The notes: a model not told the origin generated them from the letters alone. 64,000 nt of DNA from Pseudomonadota bacterium (GCA_021816585.1 JAKAXL010000003.1:1-64000); one strand, 5' to 3'; shown: positions 1 to 15,230, numbered from the stretch's first letter. Numbers and translations are program-made.

Positions 1-261
1 AACTTCGGGATGGCGCGTCGCCACCGCAAGCAAGGTCTGCGCAGCTCCGGACGGCTTGCGCCGGCCTTGCTCCCACTCCTGCAGCGTGCGCACCGACACC
101 CCCATGAGGCCTGCGAACTGCGACTGCGAAAGCCCGGATGCGACGCGCGCCTGCGCGACCGGCGAATACACGACAGCACCCTGCCCGGCACGCATCTGCT
201 TGACAGCCTCGAGCAGCTTGCTGCCCAGCTCGTCGCCTGTCATGGCCTCACGCTTGGTCAT
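1..261 (-). CDS. XRE-family antitoxin of a type II toxin-antitoxin module, cut by the window edge
   Basis: The reverse strand is open from an ATG at 261 to the window edge (87 codons), so the C-terminus is missing. The product starts MTKREAMTGDELGSKL. It contains a helix-turn-helix with the SGLSQSQFAGLMGVSVRTLQ pattern followed by EWEQGRRKPSGAAQTLL, which is characteristic of antitoxins that partner RelE/HigB-like toxins. Its start overlaps the 3' end of the upstream toxin gene by 14 nt, so the two are translationally coupled in toxin-first (HigBA-like) order. It should neutralise the toxin and autorepress the promoter at 575-602. I infer the function from family and context. Confidence 0.85.
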   Translation of the reverse strand, partial: MTKREAMTGDELGSKLLEAVKQMRAGQGAVVYSPVAQARVASGLSQSQFAGLMGVSVRTLQEWEQGRRKPSGAAQTLLAVATRHPEV

Positions 262-568
262 TGTCGAGTTCCTCCTTGATGGCCTTGAGGATGTGGGCGG
301 GGATGTTGCCTCGGACCGCCTTGGCGTAGATCACCAGCAACCAGATCACACCAAGCTCCAGCCTATTGAAATAGATTACCCGCACTCCGCCGCGCTTGCC
401 ACGGCCCTGCCGAGTCCAGCGCAGTTTGCGGCATCCGCCCGAGCCCGGAATGACGTCCCCTACGTCCGGGTTCACCGCCAGCCAAGCGCAGAATTCGCCT
501 CGCTCGTCCTCGGTCCAAATCCTCCTGGACTCGGCGCTGAACAGCGGCGTCTCGACGATGGTGTACAC
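248..568 (-). CDS. RelE/HigB-like toxin of a type II toxin-antitoxin module
   Basis: This 106-residue protein begins MYTIVETPLF and contains IPGSGGCRKLRW, GVRVIYF and IWLLVIYAK segments, the usual landmarks of RelE/ParE-superfamily ribosome-dependent mRNA interferases. The start codon is GTG at 568-566. A strong promoter on the same strand has its -10 (TATAGT, 580-575) only six bases before this GTG, so the transcript may be leaderless. The gene overlaps the antitoxin start by 14 nt. The toxin probably cleaves mRNA at the ribosome. Lineage within the superfamily (HigB2/NadT-like against RelE proper) cannot be settled by eye. Confidence 0.85.
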   Translation of the reverse strand: MYTIVETPLFSAESRRIWTEDERGEFCAWLAVNPDVGDVIPGSGGCRKLRWTRQGRGKRGGVRVIYFNRLELGVIWLLVIYAKAVRGNIPAHILKAIKEELDNDQA

Positions 569-574
569 GCGGCA

Positions 575-602
575 ACTATACGTCTTTGACGGATGTCGTC
601 AA
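575..602 (-). promoter_or_regulatory. Promoter and overlapping palindromic operator of the toxin-antitoxin module
   Basis: On the reverse strand TTGACG (602-597) is followed after 16 nt by TATAGT (580-575), a near-consensus sigma-70 promoter. The -35 box is one arm of a perfect inverted repeat, TTGACG-N5-CGTCAA (586-602). That is where an XRE antitoxin dimer would be expected to bind for autorepression. The promoter is seen in the sequence; its repression is inferred. Confidence 0.75.
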
Positions 603-753
603 CCGTATCACCATGCTGATCGCATGCCATGCTGGGCGGCGAGTGCGAAGATCTCGACCACAGACTCCCCCTCGCACGGGATGCCCCATGACCGACGAAG
701 GCGGCGAGTGACACCCAGCCTGGGCCATCTGCTTATTAACACCCCGCCCAAAC

Positions 754-780
754 AAAAAGCCCGGCCGAAGCCGGGCTTTT
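754..780 (-). terminator. Rho-independent terminator of the Bax-inhibitor-1 gene
   Basis: An 11-bp perfect stem (755-765 with 770-780) encloses, on the reverse strand, a UUCG tetraloop and ends in a run of U residues. It lies 16 nt past the stop codon at 796. Confidence 0.9.
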
Positions 781-795
781 CAACGGGGCTGCCGC

Positions 796-1509
796 TCAGC
801 GGCGGCCGCCGCCACCGCCGCCGCCGAAGATGCTCAGCAGCGCCAGCAGGTTGACGAACACGTTGTACAGGTCGAGGTAGATCGCCAGGGTGGCCGAGAT
901 GTAGTTGGTCTCGCCGCCATCCAGCACGCGCTTCACGTCGATCAGCATGAAGGCGGAGAAGATTCCCACCGCGGCCACCGAGAAGGTGATCATCAGCGCG
1001 GGCATCTGCAGCCAGATGTTGGCGATGCCGGCGATCATCAGCATGATCACTCCGATGAACAGGAACTTCGCCAGTCCGCTGAGGTCGCGCTTGACCACCG
1101 TGGCCAGCGAGGCCATCGCCGCGAAGATGATCGCGGTGCCGCCGAAGGCCATCGTGATCAGCTGCACGCCGTTGGCAAGACCCAGCACGATGCTGAGCAT
1201 CTGCGACAGCATCAGGCCCATGAAGAACGTGAAGCCCAGCAGCAGCCCGACGCCCAGACCGGAATCCCGGTTGCGCTGGACGGCGAACATCAGCCCGAAG
1301 GCGCCGGCCAGGAACAGCAGCATGCCCATGCCGGGGTTGAGGATCATCCACTCGCCGAGCCCGGTCCGCAGGCCTGCCCACGCGCCCGCCACCGTGGGTA
1401 CCAGCGAAATGGCCAGCAGCGTGTAGGTGTTGCGCAGTACGCGGTTGCGCTCGACGGCGTAGCCGCCCGATGCGTAGGACGGGTATTGCGGTTGGAAGCG
1501 GTCGTTCAT
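796..1509 (-). CDS. Bax inhibitor-1 / YccA family inner-membrane protein
   Basis: This 237-residue protein starts MNDRFQPQYPSYAS after a good ribosome site (GGGAGAA, about 8 nt upstream). It has about seven hydrophobic spans and the family's LRNTYTLLAISLVPTVAGAW opening and YISATLAIYLDLYNVFVNLLALL ending, followed by a glycine-rich tail. In enterobacteria YccA modulates the FtsH protease; ftsH lies 8 kb away but is not linked. Bacterial members are otherwise described as pH-sensitive calcium leak channels. The physiological role here is unknown. A longer reading frame extends upstream, but this ATG has the only credible ribosome site. Confidence 0.85.
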   Translation of the reverse strand: MNDRFQPQYPSYASGGYAVERNRVLRNTYTLLAISLVPTVAGAWAGLRTGLGEWMILNPGMGMLLFLAGAFGLMFAVQRNRDSGLGVGLLLGFTFFMGLMLSQMLSIVLGLANGVQLITMAFGGTAIIFAAMASLATVVKRDLSGLAKFLFIGVIMLMIAGIANIWLQMPALMITFSVAAVGIFSAFMLIDVKRVLDGGETNYISATLAIYLDLYNVFVNLLALLSIFGGGGGGGRR

Positions 1510-1824
1510 GTAGGGTTCTCCCGAAACGAAATTGCGCGTGCCGGCCTTGCGCCGCGACAAACGCGTGGTGCGGCCTGGCGTTCCCGGTGCTTGGACTCCC
1601 GTGCGCCCCGCGAGTTCCCGTAGATGGAACACCCGGGACACCCGGCGGGCACGCCGCGGCAGCGGTGGATCCGCGCTCTTGCAGCACAGTGTAGACGCTG
1701 AGCCTGAAATGGGGCTGAAAGCAGCACTTGCAAGAGATGTCGCGATGTTGCCGACTGCGGTGGAGCCGGGTGCGTGCTGCAGCGCAACACACGCCCGGCT
1801 CGCGCGTCGGGAGGGCATTTCCCG

Positions 1825-1830
1825 TACAAT
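1825..1830 (+). promoter_or_regulatory. Candidate -10 box for carA
   Basis: TACAAT matches the -10 consensus in five of six bases and lies 278 nt before the carA start, on the carA strand. No good -35 is present at 16-18 nt spacing, so this is tentative. Confidence 0.3.
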
Positions 1831-1906
1831 GAGAAGGATTTGCGTGCGGCCTGCGCGGGAACCAGGACCGGGAATGGCCCAAGTGCCTTGGCGGGAATCC
1901 AGCGAT

Positions 1907-1930
1907 GGAAGCCGGCCGCGGCCGGCTTCC
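1907..1930. repeat. Perfect 24-bp palindrome upstream of carA
   Basis: The left 12 bases (GGAAGCCGGCCG) are the exact reverse complement of the right 12. It lies in the presumed carA 5' leader downstream of the candidate -10 box. It could be an RNA hairpin or a protein site. There is no T-run, so it is not a standard terminator. Confidence 0.6.
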
Positions 1931-2107
1931 CGGGCCGGGGTTCGCGTCCAGCGGCCGACGCCCAACCCAACCACGCCGCCGCCGAGGCGCCTTTCGCCGC
2001 ACCGCTCCCGTCCCGCCCGCCTGGCGCCCTCGCGCGCCGCGGCCGGCGCGCGCCGCACGGTCGCTGCAGGTCCACCCCGGCGCGGAGTTCGAGCGGAGAG
2101 TACATCC

Positions 2108-3271
<1,164 letters not shown>

Positions 3272-3301
3272 AGGCGCGGCACCCACCGGATCCCGCAAGC
3301 C

Positions 3302-3952
3302 ATGCATCCCTTCGGCATCACCGATCTCCCGCTGTACGTCGTCGGCGTGGTGTTCATCGTGCTGCTGCCGGGGCCGAACTCGCTGTACGTGCTGGGCCTG
3401 GCGGCGCAGCGCGGCGTGCGTGCCGGCTACCTCGGCGCATGCGGGATCTTCATCGGCGACAGCGTGCTGATGCTGATGGCGGCGGCCGGACTGGCCAGCC
3501 TGCTGCAGGCTGTGGCCTGGCTGTTCATGCTGGTCAAGTTCGCCGGCGCCGCCTACCTGGCGTGGATCGGCCTGGCGATGCTCCGCGCGGGCCTGCGCAA
3601 CTGGCGCCGCGCCGAGGTCCCGGCCGCGCCGCAGGCACGCGTGGACGCCGCGCACCCGCTGCTCAAGGCGCTGCTGATCAGCCTGCTGAACCCGAAGGCG
3701 ATCCTGTTCTTCATTTCCTTTTTCATCCAGTTCGTCGAACCCGGCTACGCCCACCCGGCGCTGTCCTTCCTGGTGCTCGGCGCGATCGTGCAGCTGTTCA
3801 GCGCGCTGTACCTGTCGACGCTGATCTTCGCCGGCGCGCGCCTGGCCGAGGCCTTCCGCCGTCGCCGGCGCCTCGCGTCGGGGCTCACCGCGGGGCTGGG
3901 CATGGCCTTCATGGCCTTCAGCGCCCGCCTGGCCACCGCGACCCCGCACTGA
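3302..3952 (+). CDS. leuE: LysE/RhtB-family amino-acid exporter (LeuE-like)
   Basis: This 216-residue membrane protein has the LysE-family signature [18 protein letters not shown] near the N-terminus, then [21 protein letters not shown] and about six hydrophobic spans. Family members export leucine, homoserine, threonine or related amino acids. It lies between carA and carB with short gaps (30 and 62 nt), so it is probably in the same transcript. The substrate is not proven; the name reflects best resemblance to leucine efflux proteins. Confidence 0.85.
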   Translation: MHPFGITDLPLYVVGVVFIVLLPGPNSLYVLGLAAQRGVRAGYLGACGIFIGDSVLMLMAAAGLASLLQAVAWLFMLVKFAGAAYLAWIGLAMLRAGLRNWRRAEVPAAPQARVDAAHPLLKALLISLLNPKAILFFISFFIQFVEPGYAHPALSFLVLGAIVQLFSALYLSTLIFAGARLAEAFRRRRRLASGLTAGLGMAFMAFSARLATATPH

Positions 3953-4014
3953 GCCGGGCCACGCACTCGCCGAACCAGCACGAACCCGAGCCCACCTTCC
4001 ACCGAAGCTGCCTC

Positions 4015-7248
<3,234 letters not shown>

Positions 7249-7279
7249 AAGTTTGGTCCGGCGTCGCGGCGCCGGGCAG

Positions 7280-7311
7280 TATTCGTCACCATCCGTATTC
7301 GTCACCATCCG
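7280..7311 (+). repeat. Exact tandem repeat, 2 x 16 bp, upstream of greA
   Basis: The 16-bp unit TATTCGTCACCATCCG occurs twice in succession, ending 21 nt before the greA start. It may be a small replication slippage or a doubled regulatory site. Confidence 0.8.
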
Positions 7312-7332
7312 TTTCGAGGACCCCAGTTTCCC

Positions 7333-7806
7333 ATGCCTACCCCCATGACCCGCCGCGGTGCGGAAAAGCTGCGCGCCGAGCTGCAGCGTCTGAAGACCGT
7401 CGAGCGGCACGCGGTGATCCAGGCCATCGCCGAGGCGCGCGCGCAGGGCGACCTGTCGGAGAACGCCGAGTACGAGGCGGCGAAGGACCGCCAGGGCTTC
7501 ATCGAGGGGCGCATCGCCGAGCTCGAGGGCAAGCTGTCGTCGGCGCAGATCATCGATCCGGCCGAACTCGATGCCGATGGGCGCGTCGTGTTCGGCGCCA
7601 CGGTCGAGCTGTGCGACGAGGACAGCGGTGACGAGGTCTCCTACCAGATCGTCGGCGACGACGAGGCCGACCTGAAGCAGGGCATGATCTCGGTGAGCTC
7701 GCCGATCGCGCGCGCGCTGATCGGCAAGGAGGAGGGCGACCTCGTGAAGGTCGCCGCTCCCGCCGGTACGCGCAGCTACAGCATCGTCAAGGTCACGTAT
7801 TCCTGA
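7333..7806 (+). CDS. greA: Transcript cleavage factor GreA
   Basis: GreA enters the RNA polymerase secondary channel and stimulates cleavage of backtracked RNA. The 157-residue product starts [20 protein letters not shown] and has the coiled-coil tip [23 protein letters not shown] with the acidic residues needed for cleavage. The C-terminal FKBP-like domain carries [18 protein letters not shown]. It follows carB after 84 nt, a common betaproteobacterial arrangement. Confidence 0.97.
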   Translation: MPTPMTRRGAEKLRAELQRLKTVERHAVIQAIAEARAQGDLSENAEYEAAKDRQGFIEGRIAELEGKLSSAQIIDPAELDADGRVVFGATVELCDEDSGDEVSYQIVGDDEADLKQGMISVSSPIARALIGKEEGDLVKVAAPAGTRSYSIVKVTYS

Positions 7807-7837
7807 AGCCCCCGCATCGCCCACCGGACCCCGACCC

Positions 7838-8308
7838 ATGGCACCCCTGCGACGTCTTCGAATCCAGATGCTGCTTGCCGGCCTGTGGCTGGGCGGCATG
7901 GCCGCGGTCGGGTTGATCGGCGCGCCGACCGCCTTCGCGCTGATTCCGCACAAGCTGGCGGCGGCCGCGGTGGCCAGCCGCATGTTCTACCTGATGGCGC
8001 TGGCCGGCGCCGTGCTGGGCGCCGTGCTGCTGGTGATCGAGAGAAACCGCAGTTCCGGCATGACCACGCCGCTGCTGCTGGTGATGGGCGGGCTGTTCTG
8101 GGACGTGCTCGGCGAGTTCGTCATCGTGCCGCAACTGCTGGCCGCGGCGGCCGCGCATGCCGCGGTCGCCGCGAACTGGCACATCGCGGCCAGCGCGGCC
8201 TACGGCGCGCAGGCGCTGTGCGTGCTGGTCTATGTCTGGATGCTGCCCTCGCAGCTCGGTCGCGACCCGGAGCCCGTGGCGGTTGCCGCGGGCGCCGCGG
8301 ACACTTGA
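7838..8308 (+). CDS. DUF4149 membrane protein
   Basis: This 156-residue protein has four hydrophobic spans, a GLWLGGMAAVGLIGAPTAF opening and a LFWDVLGEFVIVPQL segment, typical of the DUF4149/TMEM205-like family often found beside greA and yhbY in betaproteobacteria. Its biochemical role is not known. It begins 31 nt after greA and is convergent with yhbY. Confidence 0.8.
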   Translation: MAPLRRLRIQMLLAGLWLGGMAAVGLIGAPTAFALIPHKLAAAAVASRMFYLMALAGAVLGAVLLVIERNRSSGMTTPLLLVMGGLFWDVLGEFVIVPQLLAAAAAHAAVAANWHIAASAAYGAQALCVLVYVWMLPSQLGRDPEPVAVAAGAADT

Positions 8309-8337
8309 GAGGCGCGGCGGCTGCGGCGCCCCGGGCC

Positions 8338-8820
8338 TCAGCCCAGGCGCACCTTCTTCACGCTGGAGCGGCGCGGCTTGGCGCGCTTGACCTTGCCGGC
8401 GGGGGTCACGCGCTGGTTGCCCAGCACGGTCAGGCGCTTGACCTTCGGGCGGTGCGTCGGACTGCTCGACGGGACGATCACCTTGATCTGGCGCGGTCCC
8501 GCGCCGCGCGCCGCGCGCGCGCCCGCATCGGCCTCGGCTTCGTCCGCGAGCGGGCGATACAGCACCAGCATGCGCCCGATGCTCTGCACGGGGGCGGCGC
8601 CCAGGCGCTCGCAGATGTCGTGCAGCATCGCCGCGCGCTGCTCGCGGTCGTCGCCGGCCACGCGCACCTTGATCAGGTCGTGCGCGCGCAGCGTGCGCTC
8701 GATCTCGGCCAGCACGGCGTCGCTCAGGCCCTGGTCGCCGATCAGTACGCTGGGCTTGAGGGCATGGGCCTGCGCGCGCTTGGCGCTGCGTTCGGCCGGG
8801 GTCAGGAATAGGGTGCTCAT
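8338..8820 (-). CDS. yhbY: CRM-domain ribosome-associated RNA-binding protein YhbY
   Basis: The 160-residue product starts MSTLFLTPAERSAKRAQAHALKPSVLIGDQGLSDAVLAEIERTLR-like at about residues 1-45, then has LIKVRVAGDDREQR, a standard YhbY CRM fold that binds the 50S precursor. A basic tail of roughly 60 residues (rich in K, R and P) extends beyond the usual ~97-residue core. It is divergent from rlmE, with 72 bp between start codons, as in many proteobacteria. Both act on large-subunit RNA. Confidence 0.92.
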   Translation of the reverse strand: MSTLFLTPAERSAKRAQAHALKPSVLIGDQGLSDAVLAEIERTLRAHDLIKVRVAGDDREQRAAMLHDICERLGAAPVQSIGRMLVLYRPLADEAEADAGARAARGAGPRQIKVIVPSSSPTHRPKVKRLTVLGNQRVTPAGKVKRAKPRRSSVKKVRLG

Positions 8821-8892
8821 TGCGACATTATCCGTCTTCCCGCGGCGTGCGGGTCGACGCGGCGTCTCCACGCGGTCCATCGCGTCCCGTTC

Positions 8893-9546
8893 ATGAAAAA
8901 GAACCGTTTCAAGAAGCAGTGGCTCAACGAGCACCTGCACGACCCCTTCGTCAAGCAGGCGCAGAAGGACAACTACCGTTCGCGCGCCGTCTACAAGCTG
9001 CAGGAGATCGACCAGGACCATCGCCTGGTGCGCCCGGGGCAGCGGATCGTCGAACTCGGCAGCGCGCCCGGCGCATGGTCGCAATACCTGGTCCGCAGGC
9101 TCGGCAGCGATGCCGACGGCGCGTTGCGCGGACAGATCGTGGCGCTCGATCTGCTGCCGATGGAGCCGGTCGACGGGGTGCAGTTCCTGCAGGGGGACTT
9201 TCGCGAGCCGCAGGTGCTGCAGGGGCTGGAGCAGTTGCTCGCCGGCCGGCGCGTCGACCTCGTGCTGTCGGACATGGCGCCGAATCTGTCGGGAATCGCG
9301 TCGGCCGACGCCGCGCGCGTCGAGCACCTGGCCGACCTGGCGCTGGAATTCGCCACGCGCTGGCTCGCCCGCGACGGCTCGCTGCTGATCAAGACCTTCC
9401 ACAGCGGATATTTCAGCCAGATCGTCACGCGCTACAAGAAGCACTTCAGGCTCGTGCGCGCGATCAAGCCGAAGGCCTCGCGCGAGCGCTCGGCCGAGGT
9501 GTTCGTGCTGGCGCAGCAGCCGCGCTTCGACGCGGACGGGGAATAG
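8893..9546 (+). CDS. rlmE: 23S rRNA (uridine-2552-2'-O) methyltransferase RlmE (FtsJ/RrmJ)
   Basis: RlmE methylates U2552 in the A-loop of 23S rRNA late in 50S assembly. The 217-residue product has the SAM-binding VELGSAPGAWSQYL motif and the K-D-K-E catalytic tetrad: SRAVYKL, LSDMAPNLSG, LLIKTFHSGYF and RERSAEVFVLA. The start is MKKNRFKKQWLNEH. It lies upstream of ftsH, the classic rlmE-ftsH heat-shock pairing, but a 223-bp gap separates them. Confidence 0.97.
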   Translation: MKKNRFKKQWLNEHLHDPFVKQAQKDNYRSRAVYKLQEIDQDHRLVRPGQRIVELGSAPGAWSQYLVRRLGSDADGALRGQIVALDLLPMEPVDGVQFLQGDFREPQVLQGLEQLLAGRRVDLVLSDMAPNLSGIASADAARVEHLADLALEFATRWLARDGSLLIKTFHSGYFSQIVTRYKKHFRLVRAIKPKASRERSAEVFVLAQQPRFDADGE

Positions 9547-9547
9547 T

Positions 9548-9575
9548 GGCTATCATGGAAGCATCGTTGATAGCC
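9548..9575. repeat. Hairpin downstream of rlmE
   Basis: GGCTATCA (9548-9555) pairs perfectly with TGATAGCC (9568-9575) across a 12-nt loop, starting immediately after the rlmE stop. There is no T-run, so it may be a processing or partial termination element in the rlmE-ftsH gap. Confidence 0.45.
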
Positions 9576-9769
9576 CTTCCGTATGCTGCGGTGCAGCGCG
9601 CACCGCACACATGACCTTCAAGTATGCAAGGGTATTCCCGGGTTCTCCCGGAGCCGTCTCGCAAGCTGCGCAGAATCAGAGGGCGCGGGGCTTGATTCGC
9701 CTAGAATCGGCAACACATGGTGGGGACATGCGCGGAGCAATCCCGCCTTCGGGGCTTTAGGAGTCTGTC

Positions 9770-11671
<1,902 letters not shown>

Positions 11672-11682
11672 GCCGGCCGGCC

Positions 11683-12609
11683 TTGGCAGCGCAGGCGCAG
11701 CCCGACACAGCGCCCGGCGCCCGCCCCGAAGGGGCGTGGCAGGCCGGGCGCTTTGTCTTGCCGCTGCGCTGCACGCTGCTGATGGGCATCGTCAACGTCA
11801 CGCCCGACTCGTTCTCCGACGGCGGCGCGCACGATGCCCCGGCCGCCGCGCTGGAGCATGCGCGGCGCCTGCTCGACGAGGGGGCCGACATCCTCGACGT
11901 CGGCGGCGAATCGACGCGCCCCGGCTCGCAGCCGGTGGACGACGACGAGGAATGGAACCGCGTCGGCCCGGTGCTGCGCGAGCTGGTGCGCTGGAACGTG
12001 CCGGTGTCGATCGACACCTACCATCCGCGCACCATGCGCGCCGCGCTCGAGCTCGGCGTCGACATCGTCAACGACGTCTGCGCGCTGCGCCGCCCGGGGG
12101 CGCTGGAGGCGGTGGCGCGCAGTCCCGACGCCGGCGTGTGCCTGATGCACATGCAGGGCGAGCCGGTGACCATGCAGCAGTCCCCGCACTACGACGACGT
12201 GGTCGCCGAGGTCGTCGGCTTTCTGCGCGAGCGTGCCGAATGCCTGCAGGCGGCCGGCGTGGCGCGTCGGCGCATCTGTCTGGACCCGGGCTTCGGCTTC
12301 GGCAAGACCCGCGAGCACAACCTCGAACTGGGGCGTCGCCTGGAGCAGCTCGCGGCGCTGGGGTACCCGCTGCTGATCGGGGTCTCGCGCAAGTCCATGC
12401 TGGCCGGCACGTCGAAGCTGCCGCCGCTGCAGCGCATTCCGGCCAGCCTGGGGGCCGCGCTGGCCTGTGTGGTCGCCGGCGCGCGCATCGTGCGCGTGCA
12501 CGACGTGGCCGCGACGCGCGACGCGGTGCGCACCTTCGAGGCCATGCGTGCGTCGGATCCCATGCAGCCGCCGCCGGCGATTCGCGCGCCGCAGGCGATC
12601 CGCAGTTGA
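11683..12609 (+). CDS. folP: Dihydropteroate synthase
   Basis: FolP condenses p-aminobenzoate with dihydropterin pyrophosphate in folate synthesis. Signatures are [45 protein letters not shown] and [13 protein letters not shown]. The first ATG (11782) falls inside the conserved first strand and would remove [10 protein letters not shown], which family members keep. I therefore place the start at TTG 11683, 11 nt after ftsH, giving 308 residues. The ribosome site there is weak, so the exact start is uncertain. Order ftsH-folP-glmM is conserved in proteobacteria. Confidence 0.92.
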   Translation: MAAQAQPDTAPGARPEGAWQAGRFVLPLRCTLLMGIVNVTPDSFSDGGAHDAPAAALEHARRLLDEGADILDVGGESTRPGSQPVDDDEEWNRVGPVLRELVRWNVPVSIDTYHPRTMRAALELGVDIVNDVCALRRPGALEAVARSPDAGVCLMHMQGEPVTMQQSPHYDDVVAEVVGFLRERAECLQAAGVARRRICLDPGFGFGKTREHNLELGRRLEQLAALGYPLLIGVSRKSMLAGTSKLPPLQRIPASLGAALACVVAGARIVRVHDVAATRDAVRTFEAMRASDPMQPPPAIRAPQAIRS

Positions 12610-12662
12610 GCGCGCGGCCGCGCCGCGCGGCCGACCGTGTCATGCAACAGGAGTGAGCCAAG

Positions 12663-13982
12663 GTGAGCAGCAGGAAATACTTCGGCACCGACGGGGTGCG
12701 CGGGCGCGTCGGAACCGCTCCCATCGTTCCTGAATTCGGGCTTCGACTCGCGCATGCCGCGGGGCGCGTGCTGCGTGCGCAGGGCGAGGCGCGCCCGACG
12801 GTGCTGATCGGCAAGGACACGCGGGTCTCCGGCTACATGCTGGAGGCCGCGCTGGAATGCGGCTTCGCGGCCGCCGGCTGCGATGTCGTGCTGGTGGGGC
12901 CGCTGCCCACGCCGGGCGTGGCCTACCTGACGCGCGCGTTGCGCCTGGACCTCGGCGTGGTGGTCAGCGCCTCCCACAACCCTTACGCCGACAACGGAAT
13001 CAAGTTCTTCTCCGACTCCGGCAGCAAGCTGCCCGACAGCTGGGAGCTGGAGGTCGAGGCCGAGCTGGCCCGCGCGGAGGGCTGCGTGGCCTCCGAGCAA
13101 CTGGGCAAGGCGCGGCGCCTGGACGACGCGGCCGGGCGCTACATCGAGTTCTGCAAGAGCACCTTCCCGAACCACAAGACCCTCAAGGGCCTGAAGCTGG
13201 TGGTCGACTGCGCGCACGGCGCGGCCTACCACATCGCGCCGGCCGTGTTCCACGAGCTGGGCGCCGACGTCGTGACCATCGGCGTGCAGCCCGACGGCTT
13301 CAACATCAACCAGGGGGTGGGCGCGACCGCGCCGCAGGCGCTGATCGAGGCCGTGCGCGAGCACCGGGCCGACTACGGCATCGCGCTCGACGGAGACGCC
13401 GACAGGCTGCAGATGGTCGACTCCGAAGGCCGCCTGCTCGGCGGCGACGAACTGCTGTACCTGCTGGCCATGGACCGGCGCCCCGACGGAGTCGTCGGCA
13501 CCTTGATGACCAACTTCGCGGTCGAGCAGGCGCTGCTGGCGCAGGGCATGCAGTTCGTGCGCGCCGCGGTGGGCGACCGCTACGTGCTGGAGGAACTGCT
13601 GGCGCGCGGCTGGCAGCTCGGCGGCGAGGGCTCGGGGCACCTGCTGCTGCTGGACCGACAGACGACCGGCGACGGAATCGTCTCGGCGCTGCAGATGCTG
13701 GAACTGGTCGTGCGCAGCGGCAGGAGCCTGAGCGAGCAGCTCAGCAGCCTGCGCCTGCTGCCGCAGACGCTGCTCAACGTGCGCATGCGCGAAGGCGTGG
13801 ACTGGAAGACCCATGCCGCGCTGGCGCAGGCGCGTCGCGACGTGGAGGCGCAGCTTGGCGAGCAGGGGCGTCTGCTGGTGCGCGCCAGCGGCACCGAGCC
13901 GGTGCTGCGCATCATGGTCGAGCATCCCGACCCGGGATTCGGCCGCGCCTGCGCGCAACGCCTGGGCGACGCCCTGCAGTAG
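12663..13982 (+). CDS. glmM: Phosphoglucosamine mutase
   Basis: GlmM interconverts glucosamine-6-phosphate and glucosamine-1-phosphate for UDP-GlcNAc, and so for peptidoglycan and lipopolysaccharide. The 439-residue product (slightly short of the usual ~445) begins with GTG as [17 protein letters not shown]. It has the phosphoserine loop [13 protein letters not shown] (Ser104), the metal loop [13 protein letters not shown] and the phosphate-binding [14 protein letters not shown] near the C-terminus. It sits 53 nt after folP. Confidence 0.97.
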   Translation: MSSRKYFGTDGVRGRVGTAPIVPEFGLRLAHAAGRVLRAQGEARPTVLIGKDTRVSGYMLEAALECGFAAAGCDVVLVGPLPTPGVAYLTRALRLDLGVVVSASHNPYADNGIKFFSDSGSKLPDSWELEVEAELARAEGCVASEQLGKARRLDDAAGRYIEFCKSTFPNHKTLKGLKLVVDCAHGAAYHIAPAVFHELGADVVTIGVQPDGFNINQGVGATAPQALIEAVREHRADYGIALDGDADRLQMVDSEGRLLGGDELLYLLAMDRRPDGVVGTLMTNFAVEQALLAQGMQFVRAAVGDRYVLEELLARGWQLGGEGSGHLLLLDRQTTGDGIVSALQMLELVVRSGRSLSEQLSSLRLLPQTLLNVRMREGVDWKTHAALAQARRDVEAQLGEQGRLLVRASGTEPVLRIMVEHPDPGFGRACAQRLGDALQ

Positions 13983-14050
13983 GCCTGCGCCCGCAATTCC
14001 CGCGGCGGCGACGTGCGCGCCGGCGGCCGCGCGACACGACATTTCGGGGC

Positions 14051-14068
14051 GGTCACCAAAATGTCATA
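14051..14068 (+). promoter_or_regulatory. Candidate Pho box upstream of pstS
   Basis: GGTCACC (14051-14057) and TGTCATA (14062-14068) are two half-sites spaced 11 bp apart with an A-rich linker, the layout of a PhoB-binding Pho box. The site is 67 nt before the pstS ATG. The downstream -10 is weak, as expected for a PhoB-activated promoter. Confidence 0.6.
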
Positions 14069-14135
14069 ATTCGCCGGTCCAATGAGGATCCAGACACCGG
14101 GCACTGACCGGTGCATGACCTCAGGAGAAACTTGC

Positions 14136-15218
14136 ATGTCGATCGATACGTCTCGCCGTCAACAGCTCAAGCTGGCTCTCGCCACCGCGGGGCTGGTGCT
14201 CGCCACCTCCGTCGTCCCGATGGCCGCTCACGCGGCGGACGTGACCCTGCTGGAGACCGGCTCCACGCTGCTGTACCCGCTGTTCAACCTGTGGGTGCCC
14301 GACTACACGAAGGCGCATCCGGGCGTGCGCATCACCACGCAGGGAACCGGTAGCGGAACCGGCATCGCGCAGGCGATTTCGGGCGTGGCGCAGATCGGTG
14401 CCTCCGACGCCTACATGAGCGACGGCCAGATCAAGCAGAACCCGAGCATCCTGAACATTCCTCTGGCCATCTCGGCTCAGACTGTCAACTTCAACGTGCC
14501 GGGCCTGAACAAGGACCACCTGAAGCTCGACGGCCCCGTGCTCGCCGGCATCTACAGCGGTTCGATCAAGAACTGGGACGACGCGGCGATCAAGGCGCTG
14601 AACCCGGGCGTGAAGCTGCCGAACCACGCCATCGTGCCGATCCACCGCACCGACGGCAGCGGCGACACCTTCATCTTCAGCCAGTATCTGTCCTTCTCCA
14701 CTCCGAAGTGGAACAACAGCGTCGGCTATGGCACCACCATCAGCTGGCCGGCGGTGCAGGGCGGCGTGGGCGCCAACGGCAATCCGGGCATGGTGCAGGC
14801 CTGCCAGCAGACCCCGTACTCCATCGCCTACATCGGCGTGAGCTTCCATGAGCAGGTCGCCAAGGCCGGCCTGGGCACCGCGCTGCTGAAGAACCGTGCC
14901 GGCCACTTCCTGCTGCCCAACGCGAAGACCGTCGGTGCCGCTGCCGGCGGACTGGTCTCGAAGACCCCGACCGACGAGCGCCTGAGCCTGGTGTTCTCCC
15001 CCGGTGCCGATTCGTACCCGATCATCAACTACGAGTACGCGATCGTCAATTCGAAGCAGGCCAACCCCGAAGTGGCCAAGGCGGTCAAGGAATTCCTGGG
15101 CTGGGCGGTCGAATCCGACGGCGGCAACGCGTCGAAGTACCTGGAAGCGGTTCGCTTCATCGCGCTGCCCAAGCGCATCCAGGAGCTGAGCAAGGCGCAG
15201 ATCGCGAAGATCCAGTAA
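14136..15218 (+). CDS. pstS: Periplasmic phosphate-binding protein PstS
   Basis: PstS captures phosphate for the PstCAB importer. The 360-residue product has a signal peptide ending about MAAHA-A (residue 33) whose n-region, SRRQQLKLAL, resembles a twin-arginine motif. The mature part has LLETGSTLLYPLF, TTQGTGSGTGIAQAI, IGASDAYMS and HRTDGSGDTFIFSQYL, the loops that ligate phosphate. The ATG at 14136 follows AGGAGAAA. It is first in pstSCAB-phoU-phoBR and preceded by a Pho-box-like site. Confidence 0.96.
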   Translation: MSIDTSRRQQLKLALATAGLVLATSVVPMAAHAADVTLLETGSTLLYPLFNLWVPDYTKAHPGVRITTQGTGSGTGIAQAISGVAQIGASDAYMSDGQIKQNPSILNIPLAISAQTVNFNVPGLNKDHLKLDGPVLAGIYSGSIKNWDDAAIKALNPGVKLPNHAIVPIHRTDGSGDTFIFSQYLSFSTPKWNNSVGYGTTISWPAVQGGVGANGNPGMVQACQQTPYSIAYIGVSFHEQVAKAGLGTALLKNRAGHFLLPNAKTVGAAAGGLVSKTPTDERLSLVFSPGADSYPIINYEYAIVNSKQANPEVAKAVKEFLGWAVESDGGNASKYLEAVRFIALPKRIQELSKAQIAKIQ

Positions 15219-15230
15219 TCCGGCAGTACC

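Larger units (their letters stand above)
1510..2107. other. 598-bp intergenic region between divergent BI-1 and carA genes
   Basis: No convincing gene is seen on either strand. It contains a perfect 24-bp palindrome (1907-1930) that would fold into a very stable GC hairpin in the carA leader, and an isolated -10-like TACAAT (1825-1830) without a clear -35. A long carA leader with a hairpin would suit pyrimidine or arginine control, but no leader peptide or riboswitch is recognisable. Confidence 0.5.

Noticed and set aside
3302-3952. leuE between carA and carB as a novel arrangement
   Set aside because: This order is known in other Burkholderiales, so it is only a lineage marker.
7280-7311. 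Start of a CRISPR-like array upstream of greA
   Set aside because: Only two adjacent 16-bp units with no spacers; a simple tandem duplication.
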